Shown here piece by piece: positions 5,278 through 6,084 of a stretch of DNA of 6,084 nucleotides. Position numbers and translations under genes: made by a program. The notes under the pieces were generated by a model. The model was not told the DNA's origin and did no database searches. It worked only from the letters and a program-made list of their open reading frames with translations. Source of the DNA: Xanthobacteraceae bacterium (lineage in GTDB: Bacteria > Pseudomonadota > Alphaproteobacteria > Rhizobiales > Xanthobacteraceae); contig JASHYD010001075.1 of assembly GCA_030043175.1 (NCBI GenBank), positions 1 through 6,084 of the forward strand, written 5' to 3'. How positions within the stretch are numbered: position 1 is the stretch's first letter; every line of letters starts with the position of its first letter.

Positions 5278-5449
5278 CAGGAGCTTGCCATCGGGGAGAG
5301 TAGCCGGGCGCTCTCGTACGGGTAGCTCATGCACGTTCGGACGAGCGTACGTATCGCGCCGACGGCAAGAGGCCGCGCTGATTGAAGCGCAAACGCAGTC
5401 ACAAGCCGACGGCGCCGGTTGGTCACAAGCACCCCTCCCCCGGAGATCA
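5278..5449. other. Spacer between parE hairpin and the EamA gene
   Basis: No gene can be supported. The spacer contains two CGTACG palindromes (5315-5320 and 5346-5351) and a C-rich run just downstream of the EamA stop codon (5431-5441). On the minus strand it follows the EamA gene, with no hairpin plus T-run that would make a clear terminator. Confidence 0.4.
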
Positions 5450-6084
5450 TCACAATTCGTGTCCGGCGAGGTGGTAGCGCAGGATGTCGGCGAGAAAAGG
5501 CGGGAGAGCTACGGCTGCCGACAACTCGTCGGTCGGCAGCGCGACCAGGACCGATCCCAGGACGGCCGCACTTGCCCCAATGAGCACGGCTGTATTCATG
5601 ACCTCGTGGTTGCGATTGATCCATTGCGAGAGGACGAGCCGGAAGACCAGCGAAAGCTGCAAGATCGGTGTCACCACCATCAACGGGGCGATCGCCAGCG
5701 AAGCGTAGACGAACGCCTGTGATATGGCGACCAGCACTGCGGCGGCGAGGAACCAGGGCGCATTCTCAAGCTTCACGTCCTTGATGTCGCGCCAGGAGCC
5801 CGGCTTGAGCAGCACCAGCATGAAGACCAAGGTCGCGGCCGCATAGGCGATACAGCCCCCGGCCACCGCGCTGGCGATAGGCGCGTGGAGAAACGCCTGG
5901 CGAGCCATGAGAGGCGAGCTGCCATAGCAGATCGCCGCCGCCGCGCCGAACCCGTAACCGGAGAACACGCGTGGCTGGAACATTTTTGGCTCCGGCACCC
6001 CGATCTGCCCTTTTTCTTGGCCGGGCACGGTCGTAACGTCAGACCGCCGGATCTCCTCCCCAGGACGATTTGTGACTCCACTGT
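5450..6084 (-). CDS. EamA/DMT-superfamily transporter, C-terminal domain (partial at right edge)
   Basis: The frame is open from the window edge to TGA (5452-5450), about 210 visible residues. A hydrophilic stretch (roughly the first 45 visible residues, including GEEIRRSDV and GQEKGQIG) leads into GYGFGAAAAICYGSSPLMAR and about five membrane segments, with the typical SQAFVYASLAIAPLMVVTPILQLSLV core. This is one EamA (drug/metabolite transporter) domain. Most family proteins have two such domains and ten segments in about 300 residues, so this is probably the second domain with its linker, the first lying outside the window. Alternatively it is a half-size five-segment protein starting at the ATG at 5983, which has GGAG six bases upstream (177 residues), or at the GTG at 6028. 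Substrate unknown; the family exports small metabolites across the inner membrane. It converges on parE and no operon partner is visible. Confidence 0.72.
   Translation of the reverse strand, partial: SGVTNRPGEEIRRSDVTTVPGQEKGQIGVPEPKMFQPRVFSGYGFGAAAAICYGSSPLMARQAFLHAPIASAVAGGCIAYAAATLVFMLVLLKPGSWRDIKDVKLENAPWFLAAAVLVAISQAFVYASLAIAPLMVVTPILQLSLVFRLVLSQWINRNHEVMNTAVLIGASAAVLGSVLVALPTDELSAAVALPPFLADILRYHLAGHEL

Noticed and set aside
5255..5722. 155-codon plus-strand frame opposite the EamA gene
   Set aside because: Gln/Arg/Asp-rich translation, no motif, antisense to well-formed membrane segments.

Overview
The window is high-GC DNA that looks chromosomal and alphaproteobacterial, most likely from order Hyphomicrobiales (Bradyrhizobium / Rhodopseudomonas / Xanthobacteraceae neighbourhood). 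The indications are the ParE sequence, the type of ArgC, a Tat-exported metallo-hydrolase, and intergenic spacers carrying GC-rich palindromic repeats of kinds I associate with those genomes. This placement comes from reading alone; no search was run.

Layout. Bases 1-207 (minus) hold the first 69 codons of argC (arginine biosynthesis), which runs off the left edge. Bases 208-406 look like its control region: a good sigma70-type promoter (TTGACG-N17-TATATG), a 22-codon, nearly leaderless ORF with four tandem Arg codons, four CCGCGG arms that can pair in mutually exclusive ways, and a 6-base complement of the argC ribosome binding site. Bases 407-872 contain no gene I can support. Bases 873-1877 (minus) encode a Tat-exported metallo-beta-lactamase-fold hydrolase with the ligand spacing of methyl parathion hydrolase. 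Bases 1898-2151 are a spacer rich in palindromes. Bases 2152-2694 (minus) encode a short DedA-family membrane protein. A divergent intergenic region of about 430 bases with several repeats and hairpins leads into a complete parE (3128-5173, plus; topoisomerase IV subunit B). After a hairpin-bearing spacer, the right edge carries a minus-strand EamA/DMT transporter domain (5450-6084), open to the edge.

The genes do not form one pathway. ParE is an essential housekeeping enzyme; ArgC is primary metabolism; the hydrolase, the DedA protein and the EamA protein are envelope or export functions with no visible link to them.

The most interesting item is the argC leader. An Arg-rich upstream ORF in front of an arginine biosynthetic gene, followed by competing stems, has the design of a ribosome-mediated attenuator. 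The lack of a U-tract suggests that, if real, it acts on argC translation or Rho access rather than through an intrinsic terminator. Because CGC repeats and CCGCGG palindromes arise easily in GC-rich DNA, conservation across relatives is the deciding test.
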